Below are positions 9,494-18,826 of a stretch of DNA of 64,000 nucleotides, in pieces. Within the stretch, counting starts at the first letter, position 1. Each line of letters starts with the position of its first letter. Origin of the DNA: Sinorhizobium alkalisoli. Lineage in GTDB: Bacteria > Pseudomonadota > Alphaproteobacteria > Rhizobiales > Rhizobiaceae. Under the pieces are notes generated by a model. That model ran no database searches, was not told the origin of the DNA, and saw only the letters and a program-made list of their open reading frames with translations. A program made the translations under genes and the position numbers. Where the stretch lies: positions 1,674,001 to 1,738,000 of the forward strand of contig NZ_CP034910.1 of NCBI RefSeq assembly GCF_008932245.1, read 5' to 3'.

Positions 9494-10723
9494 TTACTTG
9501 TACTGTTCGAGTTCGCCGGCAGCCTTTTTCAAGGCATCGGCTGGCTCCGCCTTGCCGGTGACGACCGACTGCACCATTTCGATCATTGCGTTCTGAAAGC
9601 CTTTGTAATCGGTGAAGAGCGGCTCCGGACCGCCATAGCCGATGCCGTCGATCAATGGCTTCCAGGCCGGGTCAGCCTTGACGAATTCGTCGACCTTCGG
9701 GGACGGGCGTAGCGGCGTCAGCCCTGCGCCGCCCTGCAACTCGTATTCGCCCTGGGGACCGGGAGATGTAATGAACTTGGCGAATTCGATCGCCTTTTCC
9801 TCGACTCCCGTGTCTTTGAAGATCGCAAGACTGTCGGTGATCAGCAGCGTGCCTTCCCCCTTGGCCGAAGGGCCGAGCGGCAGCGGCGCGATGCCCCAGT
9901 CGATCTTTGTATCCTTGAGCAGCGCAGCCGCCCCGGAGCCCGACTGGATCATGCCAGCCTTGCCATCGAGGAAGATGGCACGAATCTCGTTCTGCTCGTA
10001 GGCCGTCGCCCCCTCGACGGAGTAGGGCACGATATCCTTGTAGGCCTGCAGCGCGGCCAACACCTCGGGACTGTCCATGACGATCTTATCGCCATCGATC
10101 ACCTTGCCGTTGTTGGTGTAAACCCAGTGCATGAACTGATGCATCGTGTTGTCGAAGGTTTTGGCCGGCAGACCATAGCCGGCGACGCCGGTCTTTTCCT
10201 TGATCTGCTTGGCAAAGGCGACTTCTTCGGCCCAGGTCTTCGGCGGGGTTTCAGGATCGAGGCCAGCCTGCTTGAAGAGATCCTTGTTCCAATAAAGCGC
10301 CTTCGTCGAGAAAGCGATCGGAACGCCCCATTGCGTGCCTCCAAATGTCACCGTGTCGACGATATTCGGGTAATAGCTCTTCTTTTCCTCTTCGGTCATA
10401 GGGACCGGAACGATCAGATCGTTCTCGGCGAACTCCTTGAGCGTGCGGGACCCCACATAGGCCATGGCGACCGGTGTCCCGGCAGCCGCGAGCGTCGTCG
10501 CCTTGTCCTGGCACTGCGCCCAGCCGACGACTTCCGGCAAGACCTTCCAGCCGGGGTTCCGGCCTTCCCACTCCTTGATGTATTTCTCGTGGATGGGATC
10601 GATCTTGTCGCCGCAATAGATCCAGGCGATCTCCTGGTCGGCGGCCTGTGCGGCAACGCTGCCGAGCGCGGTCGATCCGACGAGGGCAAGCGTAAGAAGT
10701 GCAGCTTTACTGGCCATGGTCAC
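9494..10723 (-). CDS. Extracellular solute-binding protein, CUT1 sugar family
   Basis: A periplasmic binding protein of about 409 residues (SBP family 1). It begins with a Sec signal peptide (SKAALLTLALVGSTALG, cleavage near AQA-ADQ). Family features include IKEKTGVAGYGLPAKTFDN and the C-terminal ITSPGPQGEYELQGGAGLTPLRPSP. The start is uncertain: a GTG at 10723 has GGGGAG eight bases upstream; an ATG at 10756 overlapping the permease stop would add eleven residues before the signal peptide. The sugar cannot be deduced. It is followed by the hairpin and the ATPase gene. Confidence 0.9.
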   Translation of the reverse strand: MTMASKAALLTLALVGSTALGSVAAQAADQEIAWIYCGDKIDPIHEKYIKEWEGRNPGWKVLPEVVGWAQCQDKATTLAAAGTPVAMAYVGSRTLKEFAENDLIVPVPMTEEEKKSYYPNIVDTVTFGGTQWGVPIAFSTKALYWNKDLFKQAGLDPETPPKTWAEEVAFAKQIKEKTGVAGYGLPAKTFDNTMHQFMHWVYTNNGKVIDGDKIVMDSPEVLAALQAYKDIVPYSVEGATAYEQNEIRAIFLDGKAGMIQSGSGAAALLKDTKIDWGIAPLPLGPSAKGEGTLLITDSLAIFKDTGVEEKAIEFAKFITSPGPQGEYELQGGAGLTPLRPSPKVDEFVKADPAWKPLIDGIGYGGPEPLFTDYKGFQNAMIEMVQSVVTGKAEPADALKKAAGELEQYK

Positions 10724-10752
10724 TGATGGAACTCCCCTTTTTTGATGGTTGC

Positions 10753-11610
10753 TCATTGCTTCACCGCGCCGGCGGTCAGGCCGCTGACGAGATAACGTTG
10801 GAGAAAGAAAATCACGATCACGGCCGGTGCAATGCCGACGAAGCTCGCCGCCATCAACTCGTTCCAGACGACTTCCTGCCGGCCGAAATAGGCGTAGAGA
10901 CCGATCGGCAACGGCATGTATTCGGTCTTCGAATTGAAGGTCAGGGCGAAGATGAACTGCTGGGCATAGGAACCGATGAAGGTGGTGATCGCGACGACCG
11001 CGATGCCCGGCATGGCGATCGGCAGGATCACCCGGCGAAGGGTGTAGACATGGCTGGCCCCGTCGACGAAGGCGGCCTCGTCGAGTTCGCGCGGGATGCG
11101 CATCATATAGGTGCGCAGGAGCCAGATGGCCGAAGGGATGAGAAAGGCGACGCCCGGCACGATCATGGCGAAATAGGTGTTGAGCACGCCGAAACTGCGC
11201 ATCAGCCGGAAGAGCGGGATCAGGAGCACGGCGCCCGAGAACATGTTGACCGCGAGGAAGGCCGCCAGCAGGGCGCCGCTGCCGCGGAATTTGAAGCGGG
11301 CGAATGCATAGGCCGACGGCACCACCAGCAGAAGCACCGCGACCGTGATGATCGTGGAGATGAAGAAGGAATTGAAGATATAACGGGCAAAGCCCGGCAC
11401 GCTCACCCACATCGTGCGATAGGCCGCGAGGGAGCCGTTCTCCGGCCAAAATCGATAGGGCGACGAAAACAGGAGCGCGAGCGGCTTCAGCGACACCAGA
11501 AACCCTTCGACGAACGGCGCGAGGATGAAGGTCAGGAAGAGGAGAATGCCCGCATAGATGCCGACGAGCTCGTACCAGCGATAGCGGTGGATCATGGTCG
11601 GTTGGCTCAT
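10753..11610 (-). CDS. Carbohydrate ABC transporter permease (MalG type)
   Basis: A 285-residue inner-membrane permease with about six transmembrane helices, starting MSQPTMIHRYRWYELVGIYAG. The conserved EAA loop that docks onto the ATPase is seen as RELDEAAFVDGASHVYTLRRVILPIAMPG. The start overlaps the upstream permease stop (ATGA) and has GGAGC upstream; the longer open frame to 11922 is only read-through inside the neighbouring gene. It pairs with the MalF-type permease encoded just upstream. Confidence 0.92.
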   Translation of the reverse strand: MSQPTMIHRYRWYELVGIYAGILLFLTFILAPFVEGFLVSLKPLALLFSSPYRFWPENGSLAAYRTMWVSVPGFARYIFNSFFISTIITVAVLLLVVPSAYAFARFKFRGSGALLAAFLAVNMFSGAVLLIPLFRLMRSFGVLNTYFAMIVPGVAFLIPSAIWLLRTYMMRIPRELDEAAFVDGASHVYTLRRVILPIAMPGIAVVAITTFIGSYAQQFIFALTFNSKTEYMPLPIGLYAYFGRQEVVWNELMAASFVGIAPAVIVIFFLQRYLVSGLTAGAVKQ

Positions 11611-12491
11611 CGGTGCTCCTCCGAGGCGAGGCGATGGGTGACACGGAAATAGGCGATGCAGAAGATCGACAGGAAGATGCAGATGAGCACGGCGCGCGCC
11701 GCCCCTTCCCCGTATTTCTTGGAGCCGATTGCGGTACGATAGGTGTCGATGATCATCGTCGTCGTATCGCCGTTCGGGCCCCCCTGGGTGAGGATCCAGA
11801 TGATGTCGAAGGAGTTGAAGGTGGCGATCAGCGACAGCATCGACATGGTGATCATCGCCGGGACGAGGAGCGGCAGGGTGATGCGGCGGAAGCGGTAGAA
11901 GCGACCCGCGCCGTCGGTCCATGCCGCTTCGTAGAGGTCCTGCGGAACCGCCTGCATCGAGGCGAGCATATAGAGCGTCACCATCGGCACGCCGATCCAG
12001 ACATCGGTGACGATCGTCGCCCAGAAGGCGGTGGAGCCGTGCGCGAGAAAGGCGACTGGCCCGTCGATCAGGCCCCAGTTCTGCAGGAGGCCGGAGATCA
12101 TTCCGAACTGGCCGTTATACATCCAGCCCCACATGAAGATGCCGATCGCCATCGGCACGATCCAGGGCGGCATGGTGAGCACGCGGAAGAGCGCCCGTCC
12201 CGGCACGGCCGCATTCAGCATCACCGCGCCGAAGGTGCCTATGATCATTTTGATCGCCACCGAGAAGGCGGTCCACACGAAGGTGCGGATGATCACCTCG
12301 GCGAAGGTACCGTTGAAGATCTTCTCGTAATTGGCAGCGCCGACCCAGTTGGTCGTCTTCTTCAGCGAGGCATCGGTGAAGGACAGGATGAAGGTATCCA
12401 CCAGCGGATAGGCGACGATCACCGTCACATAGAGCACGGCCGGAAGCAGCAGGGTCCAGGCGAAGATCAGGGTGCTGCGGCGGACGCTCAT
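11607..12491 (-). CDS. Carbohydrate ABC transporter permease (MalF type)
   Basis: A 294-residue permease with six predicted helices, starting MSVRRSTLIFAWTLLLPAVLYVTVIVAYPL. The EAA motif is VPQDLYEAAWTDGAGRFYRFRRITLPLLVP. A GGAGA site precedes the ATG at 12491; the open frame extending to 12548 overlaps the dehydrogenase gene and is rejected. It couples to the MalG-type permease by a 4-base overlap. Confidence 0.92.
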   Translation of the reverse strand: MSVRRSTLIFAWTLLLPAVLYVTVIVAYPLVDTFILSFTDASLKKTTNWVGAANYEKIFNGTFAEVIIRTFVWTAFSVAIKMIIGTFGAVMLNAAVPGRALFRVLTMPPWIVPMAIGIFMWGWMYNGQFGMISGLLQNWGLIDGPVAFLAHGSTAFWATIVTDVWIGVPMVTLYMLASMQAVPQDLYEAAWTDGAGRFYRFRRITLPLLVPAMITMSMLSLIATFNSFDIIWILTQGGPNGDTTTMIIDTYRTAIGSKKYGEGAARAVLICIFLSIFCIAYFRVTHRLASEEHR

Positions 12492-12505
12492 GCCTCTTTC
12501 TCCGC

Positions 12506-13666
12506 TCAGGCCGCGCGGGCTTGCAGGGCTTCGTCGAAGCGATCCCACAACGGCCTCAGGTCAACGACCGTGCGCCTCGTTCGCGCTTCGTCCATGGAAA
12601 GCGCCAGGATGCCCGCTTCCAGTGCATCGAGCGGCGAGACCGGCAGCGGCCCGCCATTCCTCACATGGGCAATGATCTCGGCCGCCATCTGCTCGTCGGC
12701 GCCGTAATGCTGCGAGAGCTCCGTCTCCTTTGCATAGCGCTTCTCGACGACCTTCTTGCCCGAAAGCACCTCGTGCACGTCGAGATAGCCGCGGATGAAA
12801 TCACCCTCCGCCATGCCGCGCGAACCGATGACGCAGAAACGGCGGAACTGGTCCGGCACGTTCAGGTTAGTGTGGAAATTCATGGCGACGCCGTTGGCAT
12901 ATTCGACGATCGCGACCTGGTAGTCGATGATATCGCCGTCGCTGTCGAAGACCTTGTCGGAGCCGAGCCAGCCGCTCGGCTTGCGATGAAAGAGTTGCAG
13001 GTCGTTGACGCCCTCGCGGGCAGGATCGTTGACCGGCACGAAGCTCTTGCGACCGCCAAAGCTTGCGACGCGCTCCGGCCGGACACCGACCACGCCGTTA
13101 TAGAGGTCGAGGTCGTGGCAGCATTTCTCGAGCATGAAGCTGCCCGAATAGCGCCCATAGCGCCGCCAGTCGCGCATGAAGAACGCACCATGACAGGGCT
13201 CTATATGCTCGCACGCTTCGATCGAGACGATCTCGCCGAGCGAGCCGGCAGCCTGCGCGGCACGAAGGTCGCGATACATCGGCGCGTAGCGCAGCACGAG
13301 ACCAACCATCAGCCGGTCATGGCCATATTTCGCCAGCAGCGCCGCAAGCTCGAGGCTCTGCTCCACTGTGCTGACGATCGGTTTCTCGCAAAAGACCTTG
13401 AGGCCGGCCTCGAGGCCGATGCGGATATGGCCGAGATGCAGGTGGTTCGGAGAGCCGATCATCAGGAGATCGAGCTTCTCGCTGGCGATCAGTTCCTCGG
13501 GAGTGGCATAGGCCTTGCCGGCGGAAATGCCCTTTTCCTCGATACCCGCAAGTCCCGCAGGGTCGGGATCAACATAACCGGCGATCTCGAAGCTCTCGTC
13601 GATCGCCCGGAAGACATAGCCGAGGTAACCGAGACGGAATCCGAGTCCGATCATTCCGACCTTCAT
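12506..13666 (-). CDS. Gfo/Idh/MocA-family oxidoreductase
   Basis: A 386-residue NAD(P)-dependent sugar dehydrogenase. The N-terminal Rossmann fold begins MKVGMIGLGFRLGYLG, the family EKP motif is FCEKPIVS at about residue 95, and the C-terminal alpha/beta domain carries the DLDLYNGVVG helix with catalytic His/Asp candidates. Such enzymes oxidise inositols, sugar acids or amino-sugar derivatives. It is the first gene of the ABC sugar operon, so it probably acts on the imported compound. The start MKVG is chosen; the upstream in-frame extension lacks family similarity. Confidence 0.9.
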   Translation of the reverse strand: MKVGMIGLGFRLGYLGYVFRAIDESFEIAGYVDPDPAGLAGIEEKGISAGKAYATPEELIASEKLDLLMIGSPNHLHLGHIRIGLEAGLKVFCEKPIVSTVEQSLELAALLAKYGHDRLMVGLVLRYAPMYRDLRAAQAAGSLGEIVSIEACEHIEPCHGAFFMRDWRRYGRYSGSFMLEKCCHDLDLYNGVVGVRPERVASFGGRKSFVPVNDPAREGVNDLQLFHRKPSGWLGSDKVFDSDGDIIDYQVAIVEYANGVAMNFHTNLNVPDQFRRFCVIGSRGMAEGDFIRGYLDVHEVLSGKKVVEKRYAKETELSQHYGADEQMAAEIIAHVRNGGPLPVSPLDALEAGILALSMDEARTRRTVVDLRPLWDRFDEALQARAA

Positions 13667-13755
13667 GCTGTCCCCTGTTCTTTCGTAATTTATTTTCTTA
13701 GACTGAGATAGAAACTCCATTCCGTCAACCGCAAATCACGAAATCGATGAATTAG

Positions 13756-13770
13756 TGAAATTCATTTTCA
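13756..13770. promoter_or_regulatory. Candidate RpiR operator upstream of the sugar operon
   Basis: On the minus strand this reads TGAAAATGAATTTCA, sharing its outer bases with the palindrome TGAAAATTATTTCA at 2032-2045. It lies about 90 bases upstream of the Gfo/Idh start in an AT-rich patch. A second, poorer version (GAAAATAAATTACGA) lies closer to the gene. This links the RpiR regulator to this operon (inference). Confidence 0.45.
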
Positions 13771-13855
13771 TAAGCAGCAGCGTTTATCCGATTTGAGAGA
13801 TAGGCAGCAAAACGCTGATCTTTCGTGGGAATGGGATGCCCTGATCCGTGGTGCT

Positions 13856-14593
13856 TCAGATGTGGGAGCGCTGCGCGAGTGCGTGCTCCACGGCCTGAAG
13901 CGCATCATGGATGAGCACGGCAAGGACCGCCACTATAAGCCCTCCCTGCAGCACGAAGGCGAGGTTGTTCGCCTGCAGCCCGGCGATGATGACTTCGCCA
14001 AGCGTCTTTGCCGCCACCGTCGAGCCGATCGTCGCGGTGGCCAGGCTGATCACGACGGACAGCCGAACGCCGGTCAGGATCACCGGCAGCGCCAGCGGAA
14101 GTTCGACCCTCAGGAGGCGCTGGCGCTCGGTCATCCCGGCGCCGCGCGCCGCCTCGATCACTGCCGGCGGCAGGGTCGTTAGCCCGGTCAGGGCATTCTC
14201 GAAAATCGGCAGCAGGCCGTAGAGAAAGAGGGCGATCAGCGTCGGCTTCTCGCCGAAGCCGAAGATCGGAACGGACAGCGCCAGGACCGCAACCGGCGGG
14301 AAGGTCTGGCCGATATTCACGAGGCTGCGCGAAAGCGGCAAAAACTCCGCCCCCGCCTCGCGGGTGACGAGGATCGCCAGTGACACGGCGACAATGATGG
14401 CGGCGAGCGTCGCGACGAGCACGGTCCTCAGATGCAGGACCGTCAGCCAGAGGAGGCTGCCGCGATTGTAGATCGCCGGCGCGTTTTCCTGAACCAGCGG
14501 CTTCAGCAGCGCTTCGAACCAGCCGGGCTGCAGCAGGAATGCCAGCAGGATGACAGCGCCGCCGAACCGCAGGAGATTGGCGGGGGAAACCAT
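13856..14593 (-). CDS. Osmoprotectant-type ABC transporter permease (OpuB/YehW-Y family)
   Basis: A 245-residue permease with about five to six helices. It carries the family stretch LVNIGQTFPPVAVLALSVPIFGFG and the EAA-like loop PAVIEAARGAGMTERQRLLRVELPLALP shared by glycine betaine/choline importers. Its ATG overlaps the upstream ATPase stop (TGATG); a GTG three bases earlier is equally possible. It is the last gene of permease-ATPase-permease. No binding-protein gene is adjacent, but a matching one lies at 34.1-35.0 kb. Confidence 0.88.
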   Translation of the reverse strand: MVSPANLLRFGGAVILLAFLLQPGWFEALLKPLVQENAPAIYNRGSLLWLTVLHLRTVLVATLAAIIVAVSLAILVTREAGAEFLPLSRSLVNIGQTFPPVAVLALSVPIFGFGEKPTLIALFLYGLLPIFENALTGLTTLPPAVIEAARGAGMTERQRLLRVELPLALPVILTGVRLSVVISLATATIGSTVAAKTLGEVIIAGLQANNLAFVLQGGLIVAVLAVLIHDALQAVEHALAQRSHI

Positions 14594-15531
14594 CACGCCG
14601 GCCTCGCCGCGCGCCGCACGAGACTTTCGAGACTGATCCTGCCGATAATCCTGCCGTCCGCTGCGGCGACGGGCAGCGCGGCACGGCCGGACCAGAGGAG
14701 TTCGGAAAGCGCATCGCGCTGGTTGAGCGTCGCCGGTATAGGTTCGCCCTCGGCGTGACCGGGCTCGAGCGCATCGCCGGCCGTCTCGATCGCAAGCAGG
14801 CGGAAGGGCCGTTCACTGGCACCGATCAACGCCTGCACAAAGGGGGTGGCCGGCCGGACCAGCATCTCGGCCGGCGACGCATATTGCACGACCTCACCCT
14901 TGTCCATGACCGCGATCCTGTCGGCGAGACGGAAAGCCTCCTCCATGTCGTGCGTCACGAGGATGATCGTCGTGCCGAAATGCTTCTGGATTGCCACCAG
15001 ATCGTCCTGCGCCTTTGCGCGGATGATCGGGTCGAGCGCGCCGAAGGGCTCATCCATCAGGAGCAGGTTGGGCTCGGCTGCCAGCGCCCGCGCGACGCCG
15101 ACCCTTTGCTGCTGTCCTCCGGAGAGTTCGTGCGGATACCGCGCGCCGAAGAAGTCCGGGTCGAGCTGGAAGAGCTCCAGCAGTTCCTCGACCTTGGCCT
15201 TGATCCGCGCCTTCTTCCAGCCGAGCAGTGTCGGGACCGTGGCGATGTTCTCCGCGACCGTCCGATGCGGAAAGAGGCCGTGGCCCTGGATCGCGTAGCC
15301 GATGCGGCGGCGCAACTCGAAAGCGGGCACGGACCGATTGTCCTCGCCGTCAATCCGGATCATGCCGGATGAGGGCTCGACCAGGCGATTGACCATTCTG
15401 ATGAGGGTGGTCTTGCCGGAGCCGGAGGTCCCGACGACGACGGTGACCGTGTGCGGTGCGACGGCGAGCGAGACGTCGCTCACCACCTCGGCATCACCGT
15501 AGAACTTGCTGATATGCTCGAATTCGATCAT
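14593..15531 (-). CDS. Osmoprotectant-type ABC transporter ATP-binding protein with CBS-like tail
   Basis: A 312-residue ATPase of the ProV/OpuA/YehX family. Walker A is GTSGSGKTT, the signature is LSGGQQQRVGVARAL, Walker B is LLLMDEPFGALD, and the switch is VTHDMEEAFRLADRIAVMDKG. The C-terminus (from about residue 235) looks like one CBS repeat: LPVAAADGRIIGRISLESLV. CBS repeats in this family sense ionic strength. The start MIEFEHISKFYG overlaps the upstream permease stop. Confidence 0.9.
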   Translation of the reverse strand: MIEFEHISKFYGDAEVVSDVSLAVAPHTVTVVVGTSGSGKTTLIRMVNRLVEPSSGMIRIDGEDNRSVPAFELRRRIGYAIQGHGLFPHRTVAENIATVPTLLGWKKARIKAKVEELLELFQLDPDFFGARYPHELSGGQQQRVGVARALAAEPNLLLMDEPFGALDPIIRAKAQDDLVAIQKHFGTTIILVTHDMEEAFRLADRIAVMDKGEVVQYASPAEMLVRPATPFVQALIGASERPFRLLAIETAGDALEPGHAEGEPIPATLNQRDALSELLWSGRAALPVAAADGRIIGRISLESLVRRAARPA

Positions 15532-16730
15532 GGCGCCTGGCTCCGGCCGCGATCCGCGGCGATCATTTCGATCAGGCAATCGAGCACGATCGCCGCCACA
15601 AAGGCCAGAAGCACGGTCGGGGCCGCTCCGAGCAATACGAGATCCATCGCCGTCTGGCCGATGCCCTGGAAGACGAAAACGCCGAAGCCGCCTCCGCCGA
15701 TGAGGGCGGCGATCGTCGCAAGGCCGATATTCTGCACCAGCACGATGCGGATGCCGGCCAGGATCACCGGAAGGGCCAGTGGCAATTCGATTGCGAAAAG
15801 CCGCTGCCGGTCCGTCATGCCGATCCCGCGTGCGGCATCATTGGCGGCGCGCGGTACGCCGGCGAGACCGACGACCGTGTTGGCGACCATGGGAAGGAGG
15901 GAATAGAGAAACAGCGCGACGAACGCCGGAGCGAAGCCGATGCCGCGCACCCCGATCGCCATCGCCCCCGGGACATGAGCGGCAATCCAGCCGAGCGGGC
16001 CGATCAGGATGCCGAAGAGGGCGATCGACGGGATCGTCTGGATGGCGTTGAGCACGCTCAAAACAGCGTTGCGCAGTCGATCGACGCGATGGCAGAGAAT
16101 GCCGAGCGGCAGCCCGACGAGAGCCGCGGCAGCGAGGGAGCCGAGCGCCAGCGTCAGATGTCGGCCTGCTTCCGCCCAGAACGTGTCGGCGCGGCTTGCA
16201 TATTCCTTGAGGATAGAGAGCCCGTCCCAGCGGCCGGTCACCAGCATTGCACCGATGAGCGCCAGAACCCCGGCGAGGAAAAGGAGCCGGATACCCGGCC
16301 CCGGGGCGAGCCGCGTCAGCGCATCGGCGATAAGCAGCGCGAACGCGAAGATCAGTATCCAGAATCCGGAGGCCGGCGAGATGCGGGCATAGGCATTGTC
16401 AGCCGGCATCAGGTGGTCGGCGGAGATCCCGACGAGAAGTGCGAGCGCAACCAGAACCGCAACGGCGGCAGCCATGCGAACCGCCGCGGGGGTTTTCAAG
16501 AGCGCGATGGCGGCGCCGGCTATCAGGACGAAGAGCAGCCCATAGCCGAGCAATGGCGGCAATGCCTCGAGGATCGCCCTCGTTTCGCCCTGCACGATAC
16601 GGTTGGCGCGGAACGTTGCAAAGGGCGCAAGGAAAGCGCCGTAGACCGCGAGAGCCGCAATGATCACGCCGAGCTTGTCGAGAGCAAGGGCCCTGCGCTG
16701 CTCTGTATCGGGAATGGTATCGATCGCCAT
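15528..16730 (-). CDS. Osmoprotectant-type ABC transporter permease, long form
   Basis: A 400-residue permease, longer than its partner because of an N-terminal membrane region (about four extra helices, residues 20-160) before the transport domain. The conserved domain has LNAIQTIPSIALFGILIGPLG and the EAA loop ANDAARGIGMTDRQRLFAIELPLALP. This long/short permease pairing is typical of YehW/YehY systems. It is the first gene of the present cluster; in related systems the binding-protein gene usually precedes it. Here the upstream DNA instead leads to a repeat and unrelated genes. Confidence 0.88.
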   Translation of the reverse strand: MAIDTIPDTEQRRALALDKLGVIIAALAVYGAFLAPFATFRANRIVQGETRAILEALPPLLGYGLLFVLIAGAAIALLKTPAAVRMAAAVAVLVALALLVGISADHLMPADNAYARISPASGFWILIFAFALLIADALTRLAPGPGIRLLFLAGVLALIGAMLVTGRWDGLSILKEYASRADTFWAEAGRHLTLALGSLAAAALVGLPLGILCHRVDRLRNAVLSVLNAIQTIPSIALFGILIGPLGWIAAHVPGAMAIGVRGIGFAPAFVALFLYSLLPMVANTVVGLAGVPRAANDAARGIGMTDRQRLFAIELPLALPVILAGIRIVLVQNIGLATIAALIGGGGFGVFVFQGIGQTAMDLVLLGAAPTVLLAFVAAIVLDCLIEMIAADRGRSQAP

Positions 16731-16799
16731 AAACTCGTCCGCTCAATGCCGAAAGCCGGCGAGCGTCGCCCGAAGTCGGGTAACGCTCTTTTTGCGAGC

Positions 16800-16862
16800 T
16801 TATACCAAGTCTCGATGATGGGAACCGCCAGTGTTCAAGGTCTGACGCTTGGTACCGGAGTC
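16800..16862 (+). repeat. Intergenic repeat, copy 1 (inverted partner at 34060-34120)
   Basis: It begins ATACCAAGTCTCGATGAT and ends TCTGACGCTTGGTACCG; the two ends themselves form imperfect arms (ACCAAG/CTTGGT). The minus-strand copy at 34060-34120 has the same first 18 bases and nearly the same last 18, with a more variable middle of about 22 bases. It may belong to the rhizobial intergenic mosaic repeats, but the family is not established. Confidence 0.75.
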
Positions 16863-16959
16863 GTAAGCCCGCTCAGGGTGGGATCCGGAAATTCGCAGCG
16901 AAAGTGCCAGATGGCTGCTTTTCTCAAACGTCGGCGCACAGCTCCCCGTCGGGACGGTA

Positions 16960-17171
16960 TTGTGCTGTAGCGATCGGGACTGCCAACCGGTCCATGGTGC
17001 CGCCATCACGGAAGGACCGGAAGGATATGTGGTGGAGGAAACGGGCGAGGTCATACGTTACCGCGATTCTAGAGTGAAATCGTCTCCGGATGGCGAGTTT
17101 CATGTATGCATGCAACCGAGTAAGGTTCGCTCCCGAGCGATATGTCTCTTGTGCCGCCGCGGTCTTTTTAG
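16960..17171 (+). pseudogene. Remnant of a small rhizobial CCSDRDC-type protein, frameshifted
   Basis: The frame from 16960 reads LCCSDRDCQPVHGA, then TGEVIRYRDSRVKSSPDGEF and HVCMQP. This matches my recollection of small, normally secreted rhizobial proteins with CCxxxDC, a tyrosine-rich middle and SPDGxxHxC. After RAICL (about 17148) the expected ending appears one frame over as VPPRSF then TAG at 17169-17171, so one base seems to be missing in the CTCTT|GTG stretch. No signal peptide or convincing start lies upstream. It sits just inside the repeat at 16800. From 17172 to 17452 I see nothing further. Confidence 0.55.
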
Positions 17172-17452
17172 GCTGAATTCACCAGCGTCTGACGCACGCT
17201 CGAGTGGAATGCGTTTGGAGCGGATCGGCCGTTTTTCGTCGCTGAGGACCTCACTGAAGCCTGGAATGTCGTTCCCCGGCCACAATCGCGCCTGCCCCCG
17301 TGGTCAGAGGGCAGAGTACACGGTCGATGCTACGTGTGACTGGAGGCGTCATGTGGCCGGCGCGGGCATCCGGCCGCTCCTTCCTTCACCTTAACGCTGA
17401 GCCCGTTCACTTCGAACATTTGGGGAGAGAGTGCGTTCAAAAAAGCGACACC

Positions 17453-18676
17453 TCATTGCTCGCGGCGATCGTCGCTAACGACAGCCGCGACGGCGGCATG
17501 ATCAGCGGGCCAGACGAGCGCGGCGACGAGCAGCCCGGCCGCGGACATGGCGGCGAGAATTGCGAAGGTGAATGCGATGCCGACAGTCGCACCCGCCATC
17601 CCGGCCGTCAGATAGGCAATGAACCAGCAGGCATGGGTCAGGGCAAACTGGGCGGCAAAGAGAACGGACCGGTCCGACCTGCCTGCCGCCCGCGCGACCA
17701 ATCGGCCGGCCGGCGTGAGGATCAGTGCATAACCCGATCCAAGGCTCAACCAGAGCAGCAGCATAGTTGCATAGCCGGTGATCGCAGCCCCGGCCCCCAA
17801 GCCGCCCGAGCAGAGACACGCGCCCGCCAGCATCACGACACGCTCCGGAAAGCGGTCAAGCAGCCTCGGTATGAGGACGGCCGCCGACATGGATCCAACG
17901 CCGAACACACCGATTGCCAGAACAGTGGCTTTCGGCTCGAGTCCCAGTTCCGACTGGACGAGGACAACCGTGTTGACGAGCACCATGGCGCTGGCGGTAG
18001 CCGCGCAGAAGGTTAGGGCGAGAAGACATCGCAGCATCGGCGTGCCGAGATAAATCCGAAGACCTTTCACCGCGCGCGCGCCCACGCCGAGGCCGACGGC
18101 GGGATTCTGCGCCGGGAGAGACACGGACGCTATCAGGGCCGCCGAAACGAAAAACCCTGCCACAGCAACGATGAAGAGCCCATCGAGCGGGACGAGGCTC
18201 AGGAGGAGGAGGGCAAGCAGGGGACTCGCCACGGTTTCCATATCGTAGGAGAGCTGGGTGAGTACGAGGGCCCGGGTGTAATCCTTCTCGTCGGGCAGGA
18301 TGTCGGGAATGGTGGCCCGCACGCTCGGCACGAGTCCGGCAGAGACCGAATGCAGCAGCACGATCAGTACGTAGACCTGCCAGACTTCCGTGACGAATGG
18401 GAAGAGGAAAATCACCGCCCCGCGGGCGATTTCGAGCCCAATCAGGACGCTGCGTCGGGAGAACCGCTCAAGCCAGGCGGTGACGAAGGGAGAAAGTCCG
18501 ACCGTGGTCAGCGTCTTCAGGGCAAGCGCCGTGCCGAGCACAGCGCCGGCCGCACTGCCGGCCAGCTCGAAGGCCATGAGCCCGAGCGCCACGGTCGCCA
18601 GCCCCGCCCCGACGAGCGAGGCGATCTGTGCCAGGTAGAAGGCACGGAAGGTTGGATTGGAGAGGACACTGAGCAT
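17453..18676 (-). CDS. MFS transporter, possible metallophore exporter (CntE-like position)
   Basis: A 407-residue major-facilitator protein with about 12 membrane helices. It begins MLSVLSNPTFRAFYLAQIASLVG, has the loop LERFSRRSVLIGLEIARG between helices 2 and 3, and a second half around LLDRFPERVVMLAG. It most resembles drug/siderophore-type exporters. It follows the peptide-type ABC operon on the same strand about 150 bases after the binding-protein gene. That order (ABC importer then MFS) is that of opine-metallophore loci such as cnt, but no nicotianamine-synthase-like or opine dehydrogenase gene is present in this window, so that role is a hypothesis. Confidence 0.85.
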   Translation of the reverse strand: MLSVLSNPTFRAFYLAQIASLVGAGLATVALGLMAFELAGSAAGAVLGTALALKTLTTVGLSPFVTAWLERFSRRSVLIGLEIARGAVIFLFPFVTEVWQVYVLIVLLHSVSAGLVPSVRATIPDILPDEKDYTRALVLTQLSYDMETVASPLLALLLLSLVPLDGLFIVAVAGFFVSAALIASVSLPAQNPAVGLGVGARAVKGLRIYLGTPMLRCLLALTFCAATASAMVLVNTVVLVQSELGLEPKATVLAIGVFGVGSMSAAVLIPRLLDRFPERVVMLAGACLCSGGLGAGAAITGYATMLLLWLSLGSGYALILTPAGRLVARAAGRSDRSVLFAAQFALTHACWFIAYLTAGMAGATVGIAFTFAILAAMSAAGLLVAALVWPADHAAVAAVVSDDRREQ

Positions 18677-18826
18677 CTGACGCGCCTGCAGGTTCTGGAA
18701 TCCGGCCGTTCCGAGGGTTCACGCGCATGGCTGCGCCTGCCGACGCCTGGACTGAAATGCGCGGGGAGAGATTGCGTCGCTGTGGGATCGCTCGGAACAG
18801 AAGCCCGCGCGATCCCGAGATGACAG

